DNA from: Prauserella_A oleivorans
Lineage (GTDB): Bacteria > Actinomycetota > Actinomycetes > Mycobacteriales > Pseudonocardiaceae
Length of the DNA stretch: 64,000 nt
Reading direction: 5' to 3'
Assembly: GCF_042685745.1 (NCBI RefSeq)
Contig: NZ_JBHUNT010000001.1
Location: forward strand, 1,674,001-1,738,000
The notes below the pieces were generated by a model, which was not told where the DNA came from, made no database searches, and was given only the letters and a program-made list of their open reading frames with translations. This document shows positions 44,078-52,926 of the stretch, in pieces. The position numbers and the translations under genes were made by a program. Position 1 is the first letter of the stretch, and every line of letters begins with the position of its first letter.

Positions 44078-44113
44078 ACTACAGCTGTAGTGAATAGCAC
44101 TACTGTTGTAGTG
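44078..44113. promoter_or_regulatory. Two TetR operators between the monooxygenase and its regulator
   Basis: ACTACAGCTGTAGT (44078-44091) is a perfect 14-bp palindrome and CACTACTGTTGTAGTG (44098-44113) an inverted repeat with the same ACTAC/GTAGT half-sites. Centres are 21 bp apart (two helical turns), so two dimers would bind one face of the helix across both promoters. Confidence 0.85.
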
Positions 44114-44120
44114 TCTCGAC

Positions 44121-44720
44121 GTGGCCACCAGGAAAGACCAGGTGCTCGATGCCGCCATCCAAGTGCTCGGCACCCGCGGGATGCGCCAGCTCACCCACCG
44201 CGCCGTCGACGAGCAGGCCGGCGTGCCGCCCGGCTCGACGTCCAACCACTTCCGCACCCGTGAGGCGCTGCTCAGCGGGGTCCTCGACCGGATCCTGGAG
44301 CAGGAGATCGCCGGCTGGAACCGGGTAGCCGAGACGATGGCGCCGGACGAGACCGTGCCGCGGGACAAGACAGTGCTGCGGGACAAGACAGTGCCGCTGG
44401 ACGAGGACCGGTTCGTCGCGGTGCTCGGCTCGCTGGTGGACCACCTGAGCAGCCGAGACCGGGTGCTCACGCTGGCGCGCCTCGCCGTGTTCGCGGAGGC
44501 GGCCACCAATCCCGCGCTGCAGCGCCGGATCGGTGAGGCGCAGCGGCGGCTGCTGACGTGGGCGGCGCCGCTCGCGGCGGGTCTGGGACTGCGCGAGCCG
44601 CGGCAGCTCAAGGCGTTGCTCGCGCTGATCGACGGCCTGCTGGTCAACCAGTTCGCCAACCCGGACCCGGAGTTCGACGCGGTGCCCGCCATCTCCGCGT
44701 TGTTGAGCGGGTTGCGCTGA
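44121..44720 (+). CDS. TetR-family regulator of the monooxygenase
   Basis: A 199-residue TetR repressor. HTH: DQVLDAAIQVLGTRGMRQLTHRAVDEQAGVPPGSTSNHFRTREALL, with the recognition helix STSNHF. The linker contains a recent 18-nt tandem duplication (44360-44377 and 44378-44395) producing RDKTVLRDKTV. Start GTG 44121, right after the second operator box, so little leader exists. Divergent from the FAD monooxygenase; autoregulation and control of that gene through the two boxes is the expected arrangement. Confidence 0.9.
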   Translation: MATRKDQVLDAAIQVLGTRGMRQLTHRAVDEQAGVPPGSTSNHFRTREALLSGVLDRILEQEIAGWNRVAETMAPDETVPRDKTVLRDKTVPLDEDRFVAVLGSLVDHLSSRDRVLTLARLAVFAEAATNPALQRRIGEAQRRLLTWAAPLAAGLGLREPRQLKALLALIDGLLVNQFANPDPEFDAVPAISALLSGLR

Positions 44721-44939
44721 CCCGCCGCGCGACAGTCCACAGAGGATTCCCTTGGTGAGATCTTCGTCGCATCGGCTGCGCCATTGGGAGTATGACCGGG
44801 ATCCGGGCGGCGGGGTTGAGTGCACAAACCGCGGAACGAGACGCCAACCGGTCAAACCCGGACAACCACCGCGACATGTGTCGTTCAAACTGCGCTGTTT
44901 GGCTGAGCGGGCTTCCACCCCGTTCCCCATGGAGGTTCG

Positions 44940-46538
44940 ATGACTCAGCCACGTGTCGGTGCGAGCAAGTCCGTGAACAGACGAGGTTTCCTCGGCCTCG
45001 CCGGCGCAGCGGGCGTCGCGGGCGCCGGTGCGGTGTTGCTCGGCAACGGCGTCGCTCCCGCCGCGGTCGCCGCGCCGTCCCGCCGGCTCAGTGACCCCTT
45101 CCAGCTCGGTGTCGCCTCGGGCGACCCGTTGCCCGACTCCGTCGTGCTGTGGACCCGGCTGGCCCCGAAGCCGCTCGACTACGACGGCGGCATGCCCAGG
45201 CGAGTCGTCCCGGTTCAGTGGGAGATCGCGCTCGACGAGAAGTTCAGCAAGGTCGTCCAGCGCGGCGTCGAGCACGCTGTGCCGGAGGAGGCCCACACCG
45301 TCCACGCCGACGTGAAGGGCCTGCGGCCGCACTACGAGTACTACTACCGGTTCCGCGTGGGCGACGAGATCTCGCCGGCCGCCCGCACCCGCACCGCGCC
45401 CGCTCCCGGCACCTCGCCCACGGTCGACTTCGCGTTCGCGTCGTGCTCGAACTGGGAGGTCGGGTACTTCACCGCGTACCGGCACATGGCCCAGGAGCGG
45501 CCGGACGTGGTGTTCCACCTCGGTGACTACCTCTACGAGTACGCGGCAGGCGTCAACGGCGACATCCGCACGCACGCCGGCAACGAGATGAACACCCTCG
45601 ACGAGTACCGCCAGCGGCACGCGCAGTACAAGACCGACGCGGACCTGCAGCTGGTGCACTCCGTGGCGCCGTTCATCGTCACCTGGGATGACCACGAGAC
45701 CGACAACAACTACGCGAACCTGGACCCGGAGAACCGCGACGCCGCTCAGGGCAATGACACCCCGGAGGCGTTCGCCGCGCGGCGCCGGGCGGCCTACCAG
45801 GCGTACTGGGAGCACATGCCGCTGCGCCGCTTCCGCAAGCCGGTGGACACGCACCTGCCGCTGTACCGCCGCTTCGAGTACGGCGCCACGGCGACGTTCA
45901 GCGTGCTCGACACCCGCCAGTACCGCGACAACCAGCCGTACAACGACCAGTGGCAGGTCTCGGGTCCGGACCAGTGGCAGACCGACATCCTCGGCGAGGA
46001 GCAGCACGCCTGGCTCGAGCAGAGCCTGTCGCGGTCCCGCTCGACCTGGAACGTCGTGCCCCAGCAGATCTTCTTCGCCGACTGGGACCAGGTCGTCGGC
46101 CCGGACGTCGGCGGCTACAACGACGGCTGGGACGGCTACAAGGCCTCCCGCGACCGGGTGCTCGGGTTCGTCGAGGAGCGGGGTATCGACAACTTCGTCG
46201 TGCTGACCGGCGACGTGCACACGCACTACGCCAACGACCTGCGGCGTGACTTCGAGCGCCCGGAGACGCCGGTGATCGGCAGCGAGCTCGTCGCCACCTC
46301 GATCACCTCGAACGGCGACGGCAGCGGCAACACCCAGCTGAGCCCGGTGCTGCAGCAGGAAAGCCCGCACGTCAAGTACACGTGCGACCGTCGCGGTTAC
46401 GTGCACTGCAACGTGACCAAGGACCGCTACGTCGCGGACTACCGCGTGGTCGACTACGTCAGCAGGCCGAACGCGCCGCTGCGCACGGACGCCTCGTTCG
46501 TGATCGAGGCGGGCAGGCCGGGGCTGCAGGAGCTCTGA
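44940..46538 (+). CDS. phoD: Alkaline phosphatase D, Tat-exported
   Basis: A 532-residue secreted phosphodiesterase/phosphomonoesterase that releases phosphate outside the cell using Ca2+ and Fe3+. Residues 1-45 form a Tat signal (NRRGFLGLAGAAGVAGAGAV… ending PAAVAAP). The N-terminal Ig-like domain (FQLGVASGDPLPDSVVLWTRL) precedes the metallophosphatase domain: FAFASCSNWEVGYFTAYRHM (Asp/Cys region), FHLGDYLYEYA, WDDHETDNNY and VVLTGDVHTHYA carry the metal ligands. ATG 44940 follows ATGGAGGTTCG. A perfect hairpin follows the stop. The 219-bp gap before it holds no gene. Confidence 0.95.
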   Translation: MTQPRVGASKSVNRRGFLGLAGAAGVAGAGAVLLGNGVAPAAVAAPSRRLSDPFQLGVASGDPLPDSVVLWTRLAPKPLDYDGGMPRRVVPVQWEIALDEKFSKVVQRGVEHAVPEEAHTVHADVKGLRPHYEYYYRFRVGDEISPAARTRTAPAPGTSPTVDFAFASCSNWEVGYFTAYRHMAQERPDVVFHLGDYLYEYAAGVNGDIRTHAGNEMNTLDEYRQRHAQYKTDADLQLVHSVAPFIVTWDDHETDNNYANLDPENRDAAQGNDTPEAFAARRRAAYQAYWEHMPLRRFRKPVDTHLPLYRRFEYGATATFSVLDTRQYRDNQPYNDQWQVSGPDQWQTDILGEEQHAWLEQSLSRSRSTWNVVPQQIFFADWDQVVGPDVGGYNDGWDGYKASRDRVLGFVEERGIDNFVVLTGDVHTHYANDLRRDFERPETPVIGSELVATSITSNGDGSGNTQLSPVLQQESPHVKYTCDRRGYVHCNVTKDRYVADYRVVDYVSRPNAPLRTDASFVIEAGRPGLQEL

Positions 46539-46556
46539 TTCCGTTACCGCACAAGT

Positions 46557-46588
46557 GAACCCCTGCCGGTCTCGTCCGGCAGGGGTTC
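46557..46588 (+). terminator. Hairpin terminator after phoD
   Basis: Perfect 13-bp arms GAACCCCTGCCGG (46557-46569) and CCGGCAGGGGTTC (46576-46588) with a 6-nt loop, 18 nt after the phoD stop. Confidence 0.88.
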
Positions 46589-46938
46589 CCGCGTCTCGGC
46601 AGAGGGTGCGGAAGAACGTGCGGACGTCGCCGCCGGCAGGTCCGGTGCTTTGCAGGGCGGCGACGTGGCCACGACGGTTCGAATTCGCTCCAGTGCACCA
46701 GGGTGTGCTCACGGATGCCTCGCATACCGCTCATCCACCTGGTGCGTCGGCGGGGTCCGGTCAGTCCGGACCGTATGGACAGTCCGCCCACGTTCGTTCG
46801 GAAGCAGGACCCGGTCGCCCGGTTCGCGTGGCGGCCATTCGGTGTTCACGACACCGTCGCGCCTTACCGGGTTTTCCGGACAGATCGGGTGATTAACGTT
46901 CGGCCTCGTTTGCTCCCACCCCCACGAGGAGGCGCGTC
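46589..46938. other. 350-bp gene-free region upstream of phoX
   Basis: No frame has convincing codon use or a known protein. The stretch near 46885-46915 is AT-richer (GTGATTAACGTTCGG) and is the likely phoX promoter. I looked for direct GTTCACC-type Pho boxes and found only weak matches, so phosphate control is expected from the gene's role but not shown by the sequence. Confidence 0.6.
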
Positions 46939-48327
46939 ATGTCCGATGGAAACCGCTCCAGATCCGGCCTCGGTCGCCGAGGATTTCTCACGGGCGGCGT
47001 GGCCGGCATCGCCGGGCTGACCGCGCTCGGGCCGCTGGGTGCCCTGGGCGCACGGACGGCAGGCGCGGCGCCGATGGTGAAGGCGCCGGAAAGCCCCGAC
47101 TACGGCCCGCTGCGGCCGGTGAAGGACCAGACGACCGGGCTGCCGCTACTGGCGCTGCCGCGCGGGTTCGAGTACCTGTCCTACGGCTGGACCGGCGACG
47201 AGATGTCCGACGGCACACCGACCCCGGGCATGCACGACGGGATGGCGGCCTTCCACCGCCCTGACGGCAAGATCGCGCTGGTGCGCAACCACGAGCAGGG
47301 CGGCTACACCGGCGCGTTCACCGACCCGTCGTACGACCCGCGCGCCACCGGCGGCACCACGAACCTCGTGTTCGACCCGGACAAGGGCGAGTTCCTCGAG
47401 TCGTGGGGCAGCCTCGGCGGCACGATCCGCAACTGTGCCGGTGGCCCGACCCCGTGGGGCACCTGGCTGACGTGCGAGGAGACCACGGAGACCGGCGCCG
47501 ACGGGACACGGCACGGCTACGTGTTCGAGGTGCCCTTCGACGCCAAGGGCGACGCGCGTCCGCTCAAGGGCATGGGCCGCTTCAGCCACGAGGCCGTGTG
47601 CGTCGATCCGGGCACCGGGATCGTCTACCTCACCGAGGACGCCACCCCGTCCGGGTTCTACCGCTACCTGCCCAAGACGCCGGGCAGGCTCTCCGACGGC
47701 GGTGAGCTGCAGATGCTGGTGGTCCGGACACCGGACGGCTCGTCGTACAGCACCTACGACGACGGCACCGGGACGGAGTACCGCACCGGCTGGGTCACCA
47801 TCGACAACCCCGACTACGGCCCCGGCGAGACCCGGCCCGCGGAGCAGGGCGCCGCCAAGGGGGCCGCGGTGTTCCGCAGGCTCGAGGGCGCGTGGTGGGG
47901 CAACGACCGCGCATACATCGTGTCCACCAGCGGCGGCCCGAAAGGCCAGGGCCAGGTATTCGAGTACGACCCCAGGACCGAGACGATGCGGGTGCTGTTC
48001 GCCTCGCCGGACGCCGCCGTGCTCAACAACCCCGACAACATCTCGGTGAGCCCGCGCGGGGGCATCGTCCTGTGCGAGGACGGCAGCGAGGGCGAGTACG
48101 TCCACGGTCTGACGACCGACGGCGTGGTCTTCCCGTTCGCGCGCAACGACGTGGTGGTGCCTGCGGGCGGTATCCCCGGGAAGTCGGTGGAGCCCGGTGA
48201 CTACCGCGGATCCGAGTGGTGCGGCTCGACCTTCGAGCCGAGCAACGGCAACTGGCTGTTTGTGAACACGCAGTCGCCCGGCATCACGTTCGCCATCACC
48301 GGTCCGTGGCGGACCGGATCGCTGTAG
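46939..48327 (+). CDS. phoX: Alkaline phosphatase PhoX, Tat-exported
   Basis: A 462-residue Ca/Fe-dependent phosphatase of the PhoX (DUF839) family, active outside the membrane. Tat signal in residues 1-45 (RSGLGRRGFLTGGVAGIAGL). Beta-propeller markers: LVRNHEQGG, GGTTNLVFDPDKGEFLESWGSLGGTIRNCAGGPTPWGTWLTCEET (with the phosphate-loop and Glu/Thr ligands), RFSHEAVCVDP, DPDN-like NNPDNISVSPRGGIVLCEDG and SEWCGSTFEP. ATG 46939 has GAGGAGG upstream. Lies directly after phoD in the same direction but separated by a terminator and 350 bp, so it has its own promoter. Confidence 0.94.
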   Translation: MSDGNRSRSGLGRRGFLTGGVAGIAGLTALGPLGALGARTAGAAPMVKAPESPDYGPLRPVKDQTTGLPLLALPRGFEYLSYGWTGDEMSDGTPTPGMHDGMAAFHRPDGKIALVRNHEQGGYTGAFTDPSYDPRATGGTTNLVFDPDKGEFLESWGSLGGTIRNCAGGPTPWGTWLTCEETTETGADGTRHGYVFEVPFDAKGDARPLKGMGRFSHEAVCVDPGTGIVYLTEDATPSGFYRYLPKTPGRLSDGGELQMLVVRTPDGSSYSTYDDGTGTEYRTGWVTIDNPDYGPGETRPAEQGAAKGAAVFRRLEGAWWGNDRAYIVSTSGGPKGQGQVFEYDPRTETMRVLFASPDAAVLNNPDNISVSPRGGIVLCEDGSEGEYVHGLTTDGVVFPFARNDVVVPAGGIPGKSVEPGDYRGSEWCGSTFEPSNGNWLFVNTQSPGITFAITGPWRTGSL

Positions 48328-48337
48328 GCCGGCCGGT

Positions 48338-48377
48338 GCGCCGGGGTGGTTCGGTCATGCCCGGGCCATCCCGGCGC
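48338..48377. terminator. Bidirectional hairpin terminator
   Basis: Arms GCGCCGGGGTGG (48338-48349) and CCATCCCGGCGC (48366-48377) pair over 12 bp with one G-T, between the convergent phoX and crotonase genes. Confidence 0.65.
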
Positions 48378-48401
48378 AGTCCGCGGGCCGGGTCGTGCCG
48401 G

Positions 48402-49190
48402 CTAGCGCTTCGCGATCTTGTCCATGGAGGCCCGGTGTTCCTCGGTGTGGTGGGCGAGGGCCTGCATCGACGCGCTGAGTTCGAGCACGCCGGCGAGGTC
48501 GCGGCGACGCGCTTCGCGGAGCAGCTTCTTCGTCATCCGCACCGACGGCCCGGGGTTCTTCGCGATGCGCTCCGCGAGAGCCCGTGCCTCGTCGAGCAGG
48601 TCACCGGGCGCGCACACGCGGGTGACGATGCCCCACTCGAGAGCGGTCCTGGCGTCGATCCGGTCGCCGGTCAGCGCCATCTCCGCCGCCCGGGCGGGCC
48701 CGATCGCCTGCGTGAGGAACCACGCGCCACCGTCGCCGGGGATCAGCCCGAGCTGCACGAAGCTCTCGGCGAAGAACGCCTGCTCGGAGGCGATCCGCAG
48801 GTCGCACATCATGGCGAGGTCGCAACCGGCGCCGACGGCCGGGCCGTTCACCGCGGCGACGAACGGCACCTCGCAGTCGTGCAGGGCCAGGGGGATCCGC
48901 TGGACGCCGTGCCGGTAGCCGTTGCGCTGGACGTACGGCGAGCCGCCGAACATCCCCTGCCGCTCCGCGATGTCCTTCAGGTTGCCTCCCGCGGAGAACG
49001 CCTTGCCCGCTCCGGTGAGGATCACGCATCGCACGTCCTGGTCCCGGTCGACGCGAGCGGTGTTGTCGACGAACGCCTCGATCATCTCCGGACTGGTGAT
49101 CGGGTTCCGGATGTCGGGGAGGTTGATCCACCAGGTCTCGATGTTTCCGGACCGCTCGACGATCAGTTGCTGGGACAAGGGGTTCTCCAT
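48402..49190 (-). CDS. Enoyl-CoA hydratase/isomerase family protein (divergent active site)
   Basis: A 262-residue crotonase-fold protein. The oxyanion-hole segments GAGKAFSAGGNLKDI and GPAVGAGCDLAMMCDLRIAS are intact. The two catalytic Glu of classical hydratases are replaced: the first position is Asp (GAGCDLA) and the second, before LGLIPGDGG, is hydrophobic. It may be an isomerase, hydrolase or other crotonase. ATG 49190 (MENPLSQQLIVERSG) follows GGATAGAG. Last gene of a minus-strand group (CoA-transferase, dehydrogenases, oxidoreductase, crotonase) that probably forms one catabolic unit. Confidence 0.87.
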   Translation of the reverse strand: MENPLSQQLIVERSGNIETWWINLPDIRNPITSPEMIEAFVDNTARVDRDQDVRCVILTGAGKAFSAGGNLKDIAERQGMFGGSPYVQRNGYRHGVQRIPLALHDCEVPFVAAVNGPAVGAGCDLAMMCDLRIASEQAFFAESFVQLGLIPGDGGAWFLTQAIGPARAAEMALTGDRIDARTALEWGIVTRVCAPGDLLDEARALAERIAKNPGPSVRMTKKLLREARRRDLAGVLELSASMQALAHHTEEHRASMDKIAKR

Positions 49191-49215
49191 CTCTATCCGG
49201 GACGGGTGCGTGCCG

Positions 49216-50190
49216 CTAGCGCGCGGTGGGATCCACGACGACCTTGCCTTGGACCGTGCGGTTCTCGAGCTGCGCGACGGCCTCGCCCGCCCGGGCGAGC
49301 GGGTAGGTGGCGGCGATCGGCGGGTTGACGGCGCCGGATTCGAGGTAGGGGAGCAGCGTGTCCCATTCCCGGCGGAGGGTGCCCGCCTCGGACATCGCGT
49401 AGGCGCCCCAGGCCACACCACGGACGTCGATGTTGTTCAGCAGGAGGCGGTTGACCTTCACGGTCGGGATGTCCCCGGCGGTGAACCCGAGCACCAGCAA
49501 CCGCCCCAGCGGCGCCAGGCACCGCAGCGAGTCGGTGAACCGATCGCCCCCGACGGGGTCGACGACCATGTCGACACCGCGGCCGTCGGTGAGCTCCTTG
49601 ACCGCGTCCTTGAACCCGTCGGCCAGCACGACCTCGGTGGAGCCGACGGACTTGACGAACCGCGCTTTGTCCTCTGTGGACACGACCGAGATGACGCGGG
49701 CTCCCATGGCGGTGGCCAGCTGGATCGTGGCGGTGCCGATGCCACCGGCCGCGCCCTGCACCAGCACCGTCTCGCCGTCGGTGAGCTGCCCGCGCTTGAG
49801 CAGAGCGAAGGTCATGGTCAGGTAGTTCATCGGCAGGCATGCGCCCGCGGCGAAGTCCACCGTGTCGGGAAGCGGGAAGACGGCCTGCGCCGGTACCGCG
49901 ACCCGCTCGGCGAAGGCGCCGGTGGTGCTGCTGGCCGCCACCCGATCACCGGGGGAGAAGCCGGACCCGCTCGGTGCCTCGACCACGACGCCCGCGAGCT
50001 CGCCACCCAAGACGAACGGCAGCTCCGGCTTGTACTGGTACATGTTCTTGGTCAGCAGCAGGTCCGGGAAGTTGACACCGGCCGCCTTGACGTCGATGAG
50101 GACCTCGCCGGCCGAGGGCACCGGCGCGGGAGTCTCGACGACCTCCAGTGCTGCCGGACCGTCCGTCCGGGTGACCGTCGCTGCGTACAT
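49216..50190 (-). CDS. Zinc-independent quinone oxidoreductase (MDR superfamily)
   Basis: NADPH-dependent medium-chain reductase of 324 residues. It has the quinone-reductase features: KAAGVNFPDLLLTKNMYQYKPELPFVLGGELAGVV, the nucleotide motif VLVQGAAGGIGTATIQLATAMGARVI (Gly-Ala-x-Gly-Gly-x-Gly) and VDPVGGDRFTDSLRCLAPLGRLLVLGF. The Cys/His zinc ligands of alcohol dehydrogenases are missing. An enoyl-CoA or enone reduction is equally possible. ATG 50190, 25 bp upstream of the crotonase gene; same strand as the acyl-CoA dehydrogenase with a 180-bp gap. Confidence 0.88.
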   Translation of the reverse strand: MYAATVTRTDGPAALEVVETPAPVPSAGEVLIDVKAAGVNFPDLLLTKNMYQYKPELPFVLGGELAGVVVEAPSGSGFSPGDRVAASSTTGAFAERVAVPAQAVFPLPDTVDFAAGACLPMNYLTMTFALLKRGQLTDGETVLVQGAAGGIGTATIQLATAMGARVISVVSTEDKARFVKSVGSTEVVLADGFKDAVKELTDGRGVDMVVDPVGGDRFTDSLRCLAPLGRLLVLGFTAGDIPTVKVNRLLLNNIDVRGVAWGAYAMSEAGTLRREWDTLLPYLESGAVNPPIAATYPLARAGEAVAQLENRTVQGKVVVDPTAR

Positions 50191-50370
50191 CGCTGTCGCT
50201 CTCCGTTCCGTCGTTGGTGCCGGGCCGGCCCGGGCGCATGGTCCCGGAGCCGGCTCGGCGGCCGGTCAGCTCGGATTCTATGGACCGACGCGGCCACCGC
50301 CCAGCGATCATGGAACCCCACCGCCCGGCGCACCCGGTCACACCGGACCTTCTCGGCGTTGGGGGCGAGG

Positions 50371-51519
50371 TCAGAATGCGGAGACTCCGGTCTCGGCCCG
50401 GCCGATGATGAGCTTCTGGATCTGCGAGGTGCCTTCGTAGAGGGTCATCACCCGGGCGTCGCGCATGAACTTCTGCACGGGGTACTCGTCGATGTAGCCG
50501 TATCCGCCGTAGACCTGGATGGCGAGGTTCGCGGCCTTGACGGCGGCCTCGGAGGCGAAGAGCTTGGCCTTGGAGGCCGCAGTGCCGAACGGCAGGCCGC
50601 GCTCGACCAGGTCGGCGGCACGCCAGGCGAGCAGCCTCGCCGCGTCGGCGTCGACGGAGATCTCCGCGATCATGTCCTGGACGAGCTGGTAGGAGGCGAT
50701 GGGTTTGCCGAACTGTTCCCGGGACTTCGCGTAGTCGACGCACGCCTCGAGGCAGGCCTGAACGATGCCGACGCAGCCGGCGGCGACCGAGATCCGGCCC
50801 TTGTCCAGCGACTCCATCGCGTACTTGAAGCCCTTGCCCTCCTCGCCGACCAGGGCGTCGGCGGGCACGCGGACGTCGTTGAACGACAACTCGGCGGTGG
50901 CCTGGCCGCGGAGGCCGAGCTTGCCGTGGATCAGGTTGCGCTCGAAACCCGGCGTGTCGGTGGGAACCAGGAACGCCGAGATGCCGCGCGGCCCTTCCCC
51001 GCCGGTGCGGGCGAAGACGAGGGCGACGTCGGCGATGGTGGCGTTGGTGATGAAGATCTTCGACCCCGTGATGACCCACTCGTCGCCGTCACGCTGCGCG
51101 CGGGTCTTGAGGTGGCCCGGGTCGGAGCCGTTGTCGGGCTCGGTGAGGCCGAAGCAGCCGACCTTGGTGCCGTTCGCGATGCCGGGCAACCACCGCTGCT
51201 TCTGCTCCTCCGAGCCGTGGGCGAGGATGGTCTTGCCGCACAGGCCCATCGACACCGACACGATGCCGCGCACGGCGGAGTCGGCGCGGCCGAGCTCCTC
51301 CATGCCGATGCAGTAGGTGATCCAGTCGCCACCCAGGCCGCCGTACTCCTCGGGAATGGTGAGCCCGAAGAACCCGATCTCGCCGAGCTTGGGCACGATC
51401 GCCGGGTCGACTTCCTCCCTGCGGTCCCACTCCTGCCGGTGCGGGACGACCTCGGCCTCCAGGAACTCTCGGGCGAGCTTTTTGAACTCGAGCTGCTCCG
51501 CGGTGAGCTGCAGGTCCAT
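50371..51519 (-). CDS. Acyl-CoA dehydrogenase
   Basis: A 382-residue FAD enzyme. MDLQLTAEQLEFKKLAREFLEAEVVPHRQEWDR opens the helical domain; CFGLTEPDNGSDPGHLKTRA and WVITGSKIFITNA are the FAD/substrate motifs; the C-terminal MTLYEGTSQIQKLIIGRAETG contains the catalytic Glu of short- and medium-chain enzymes, and IQVYGGYGYIDEYPVQKFMRDARV is the conserved FAD-stabilising helix. ATG 51519 follows GGAGAAGC. It lies downstream of the CoA-transferase gene with a ~200-bp gap that has no gene, and is probably in the same regulon. Confidence 0.93.
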   Translation of the reverse strand: MDLQLTAEQLEFKKLAREFLEAEVVPHRQEWDRREEVDPAIVPKLGEIGFFGLTIPEEYGGLGGDWITYCIGMEELGRADSAVRGIVSVSMGLCGKTILAHGSEEQKQRWLPGIANGTKVGCFGLTEPDNGSDPGHLKTRAQRDGDEWVITGSKIFITNATIADVALVFARTGGEGPRGISAFLVPTDTPGFERNLIHGKLGLRGQATAELSFNDVRVPADALVGEEGKGFKYAMESLDKGRISVAAGCVGIVQACLEACVDYAKSREQFGKPIASYQLVQDMIAEISVDADAARLLAWRAADLVERGLPFGTAASKAKLFASEAAVKAANLAIQVYGGYGYIDEYPVQKFMRDARVMTLYEGTSQIQKLIIGRAETGVSAF

Positions 51520-51725
51520 CAGGCTTCTCCGATCATGTTTTCCGTCGCTGGTGTAGCGGGACCGGCCGTCGCCGCGCCTCGACCTGTTCGGTGAGGCTGC
51601 GGGCGTCGGTGGATTCCTCGCCAAGCGACCCTGCCTCCTGGCGTGCCCGATGTCGAGTCCGGTCGGGGTCACCTCGGAACTGGCCCATGGGGTGACCGAG
51701 GGCAGTCCGGCAGGCCGAGTCGAGG

Positions 51726-52916
51726 TCAGTGGAGGGTTCGGCGACCTTGCGCGTCGATTCGGGCGATCTCCTCGTCGGCGTAGCCAAGTTCGCGGAGGAC
51801 CTCTCGAGTGTCCGCGCCGTGCTCGCGCGGCGGCGTTCGCACCGTGCCGGGAGTGCGCTCGAGCTTGACCGGGATGCCGACGCCGCGGTAGCCGTCGAGC
51901 TCGACGACCATCTTTCGATGCAGGACGTGGGGGTCGGTCAGCGTCTCGCCGACGTCGTGCACGGGTGATGACGGCACGCCACGTTCGAGCAGGCGGGTGC
52001 CGAGTTCGTCGCGATCGCGGTCGGCGAGCAGGGCAGCGATGATGGCGCTGAGGTCGGCGCGGTTGATGACCCGGTCGGCGTTCGTCGCGAAGCGCGGGTC
52101 GTCGGCGAGCGCCGGACGGCCGAGAACCTCGACCAGGGACCGGAACTGCCGGTCGTTGCCGATCCCGAGGAACATCGGCCCGGTAGCGGTGGCGAAGGTG
52201 TCGTACGGCGCGATCGTCGGGTGCGCCGAACCGCTGCGTGGAGGGACCTTTCCACTGGCGAACCAGGTCGCCGTGTGCGGGTGCAACAGGCTCACGGCGG
52301 TGTCGATCAGCGTATTGTCCACCAGCTGACCGCGTCCGGAGCGCTGTCGCTCGTGCAATGCGAGCAGGATCCCGCCGAACGACAGCATTCCGGTCACCAT
52401 GTCCACAATGGGCACACCCACTCGCAATGCGGGGCCGTCGGTCTCGCCGTTGATGCTCATCAACCCCGCGTAGGCCTGCAGCACGGCGTCGTAGCCCGGC
52501 GCCGAGCCGAGCGGGCCGTCGACCCCGAACCCGGTGATCCGGCTGTGGACGAGCGCCGGATAGGTTCGCCGGAGGTACTCGTCGCTGAACCCCCACTTGG
52601 CCAGGGTGCCCGCCTTGAAGTTCTCCACCAGCACGTCGGCGTCCGCGAGCAGTCGCGCGAGAACGTCCTGTCCTTCGGCGGAGCTCAGGTCGAGGGCGAT
52701 GTTGCGCTTGTTGCGGTTGAGGCCGCTGAAGTATGCGCTGGTACCTGGGCGCAAGAACGGCGGCCCCCAGCCGCGACTCTCGTCGCCGCCCGGCGGCTCG
52801 ACCTTGATCACGTCGGCGCCGTGGTCGGCCAACATCTGCGTGCAGTAGGGCCCGGCCAGCACGCGGGACAGATCGACGACACGGATGCCGGCCAGTGCAC
52901 CGTCGGTAGTCGGCAA
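51726..52916 (-). CDS. Class III CoA-transferase (CaiB/BaiF family)
   Basis: A 396-residue family III CoA-transferase, which moves CoA between carboxylates by a ping-pong mechanism through a catalytic Asp. GIRVVDLSRVLAGPYCTQMLADHGADVIKVEPPGGDESRGWGPPF is the standard opening; LRVGVPIVDMVTGMLSFGGILLAL carries the catalytic Asp (IVDM, about residue 170). The start is TTG 52916, well supported by GAGGGAG 6 nt upstream and 10 nt after the dehydrogenase stop, so it is the second gene of that operon. It gives an ATP-free way of activating the acid presumably imported by the TRAP system. Confidence 0.9.
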   Translation of the reverse strand: MPTTDGALAGIRVVDLSRVLAGPYCTQMLADHGADVIKVEPPGGDESRGWGPPFLRPGTSAYFSGLNRNKRNIALDLSSAEGQDVLARLLADADVLVENFKAGTLAKWGFSDEYLRRTYPALVHSRITGFGVDGPLGSAPGYDAVLQAYAGLMSINGETDGPALRVGVPIVDMVTGMLSFGGILLALHERQRSGRGQLVDNTLIDTAVSLLHPHTATWFASGKVPPRSGSAHPTIAPYDTFATATGPMFLGIGNDRQFRSLVEVLGRPALADDPRFATNADRVINRADLSAIIAALLADRDRDELGTRLLERGVPSSPVHDVGETLTDPHVLHRKMVVELDGYRGVGIPVKLERTPGTVRTPPREHGADTREVLRELGYADEEIARIDAQGRRTLH

Positions 52917-52926
52917 CGTCGCTCCC

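Noticed and set aside
44721..44939. Pho box upstream of phoD (GTTCAAACTGC followed by a similar unit)
   Set aside because: Only partial match to the GTTCACC direct-repeat consensus and no second good repeat; too weak to annotate.
44100..46712. 870-residue minus-strand frame across the TetR and phoD genes
   Set aside because: Antisense to two well-supported genes, no recognisable domain; shadow frame.
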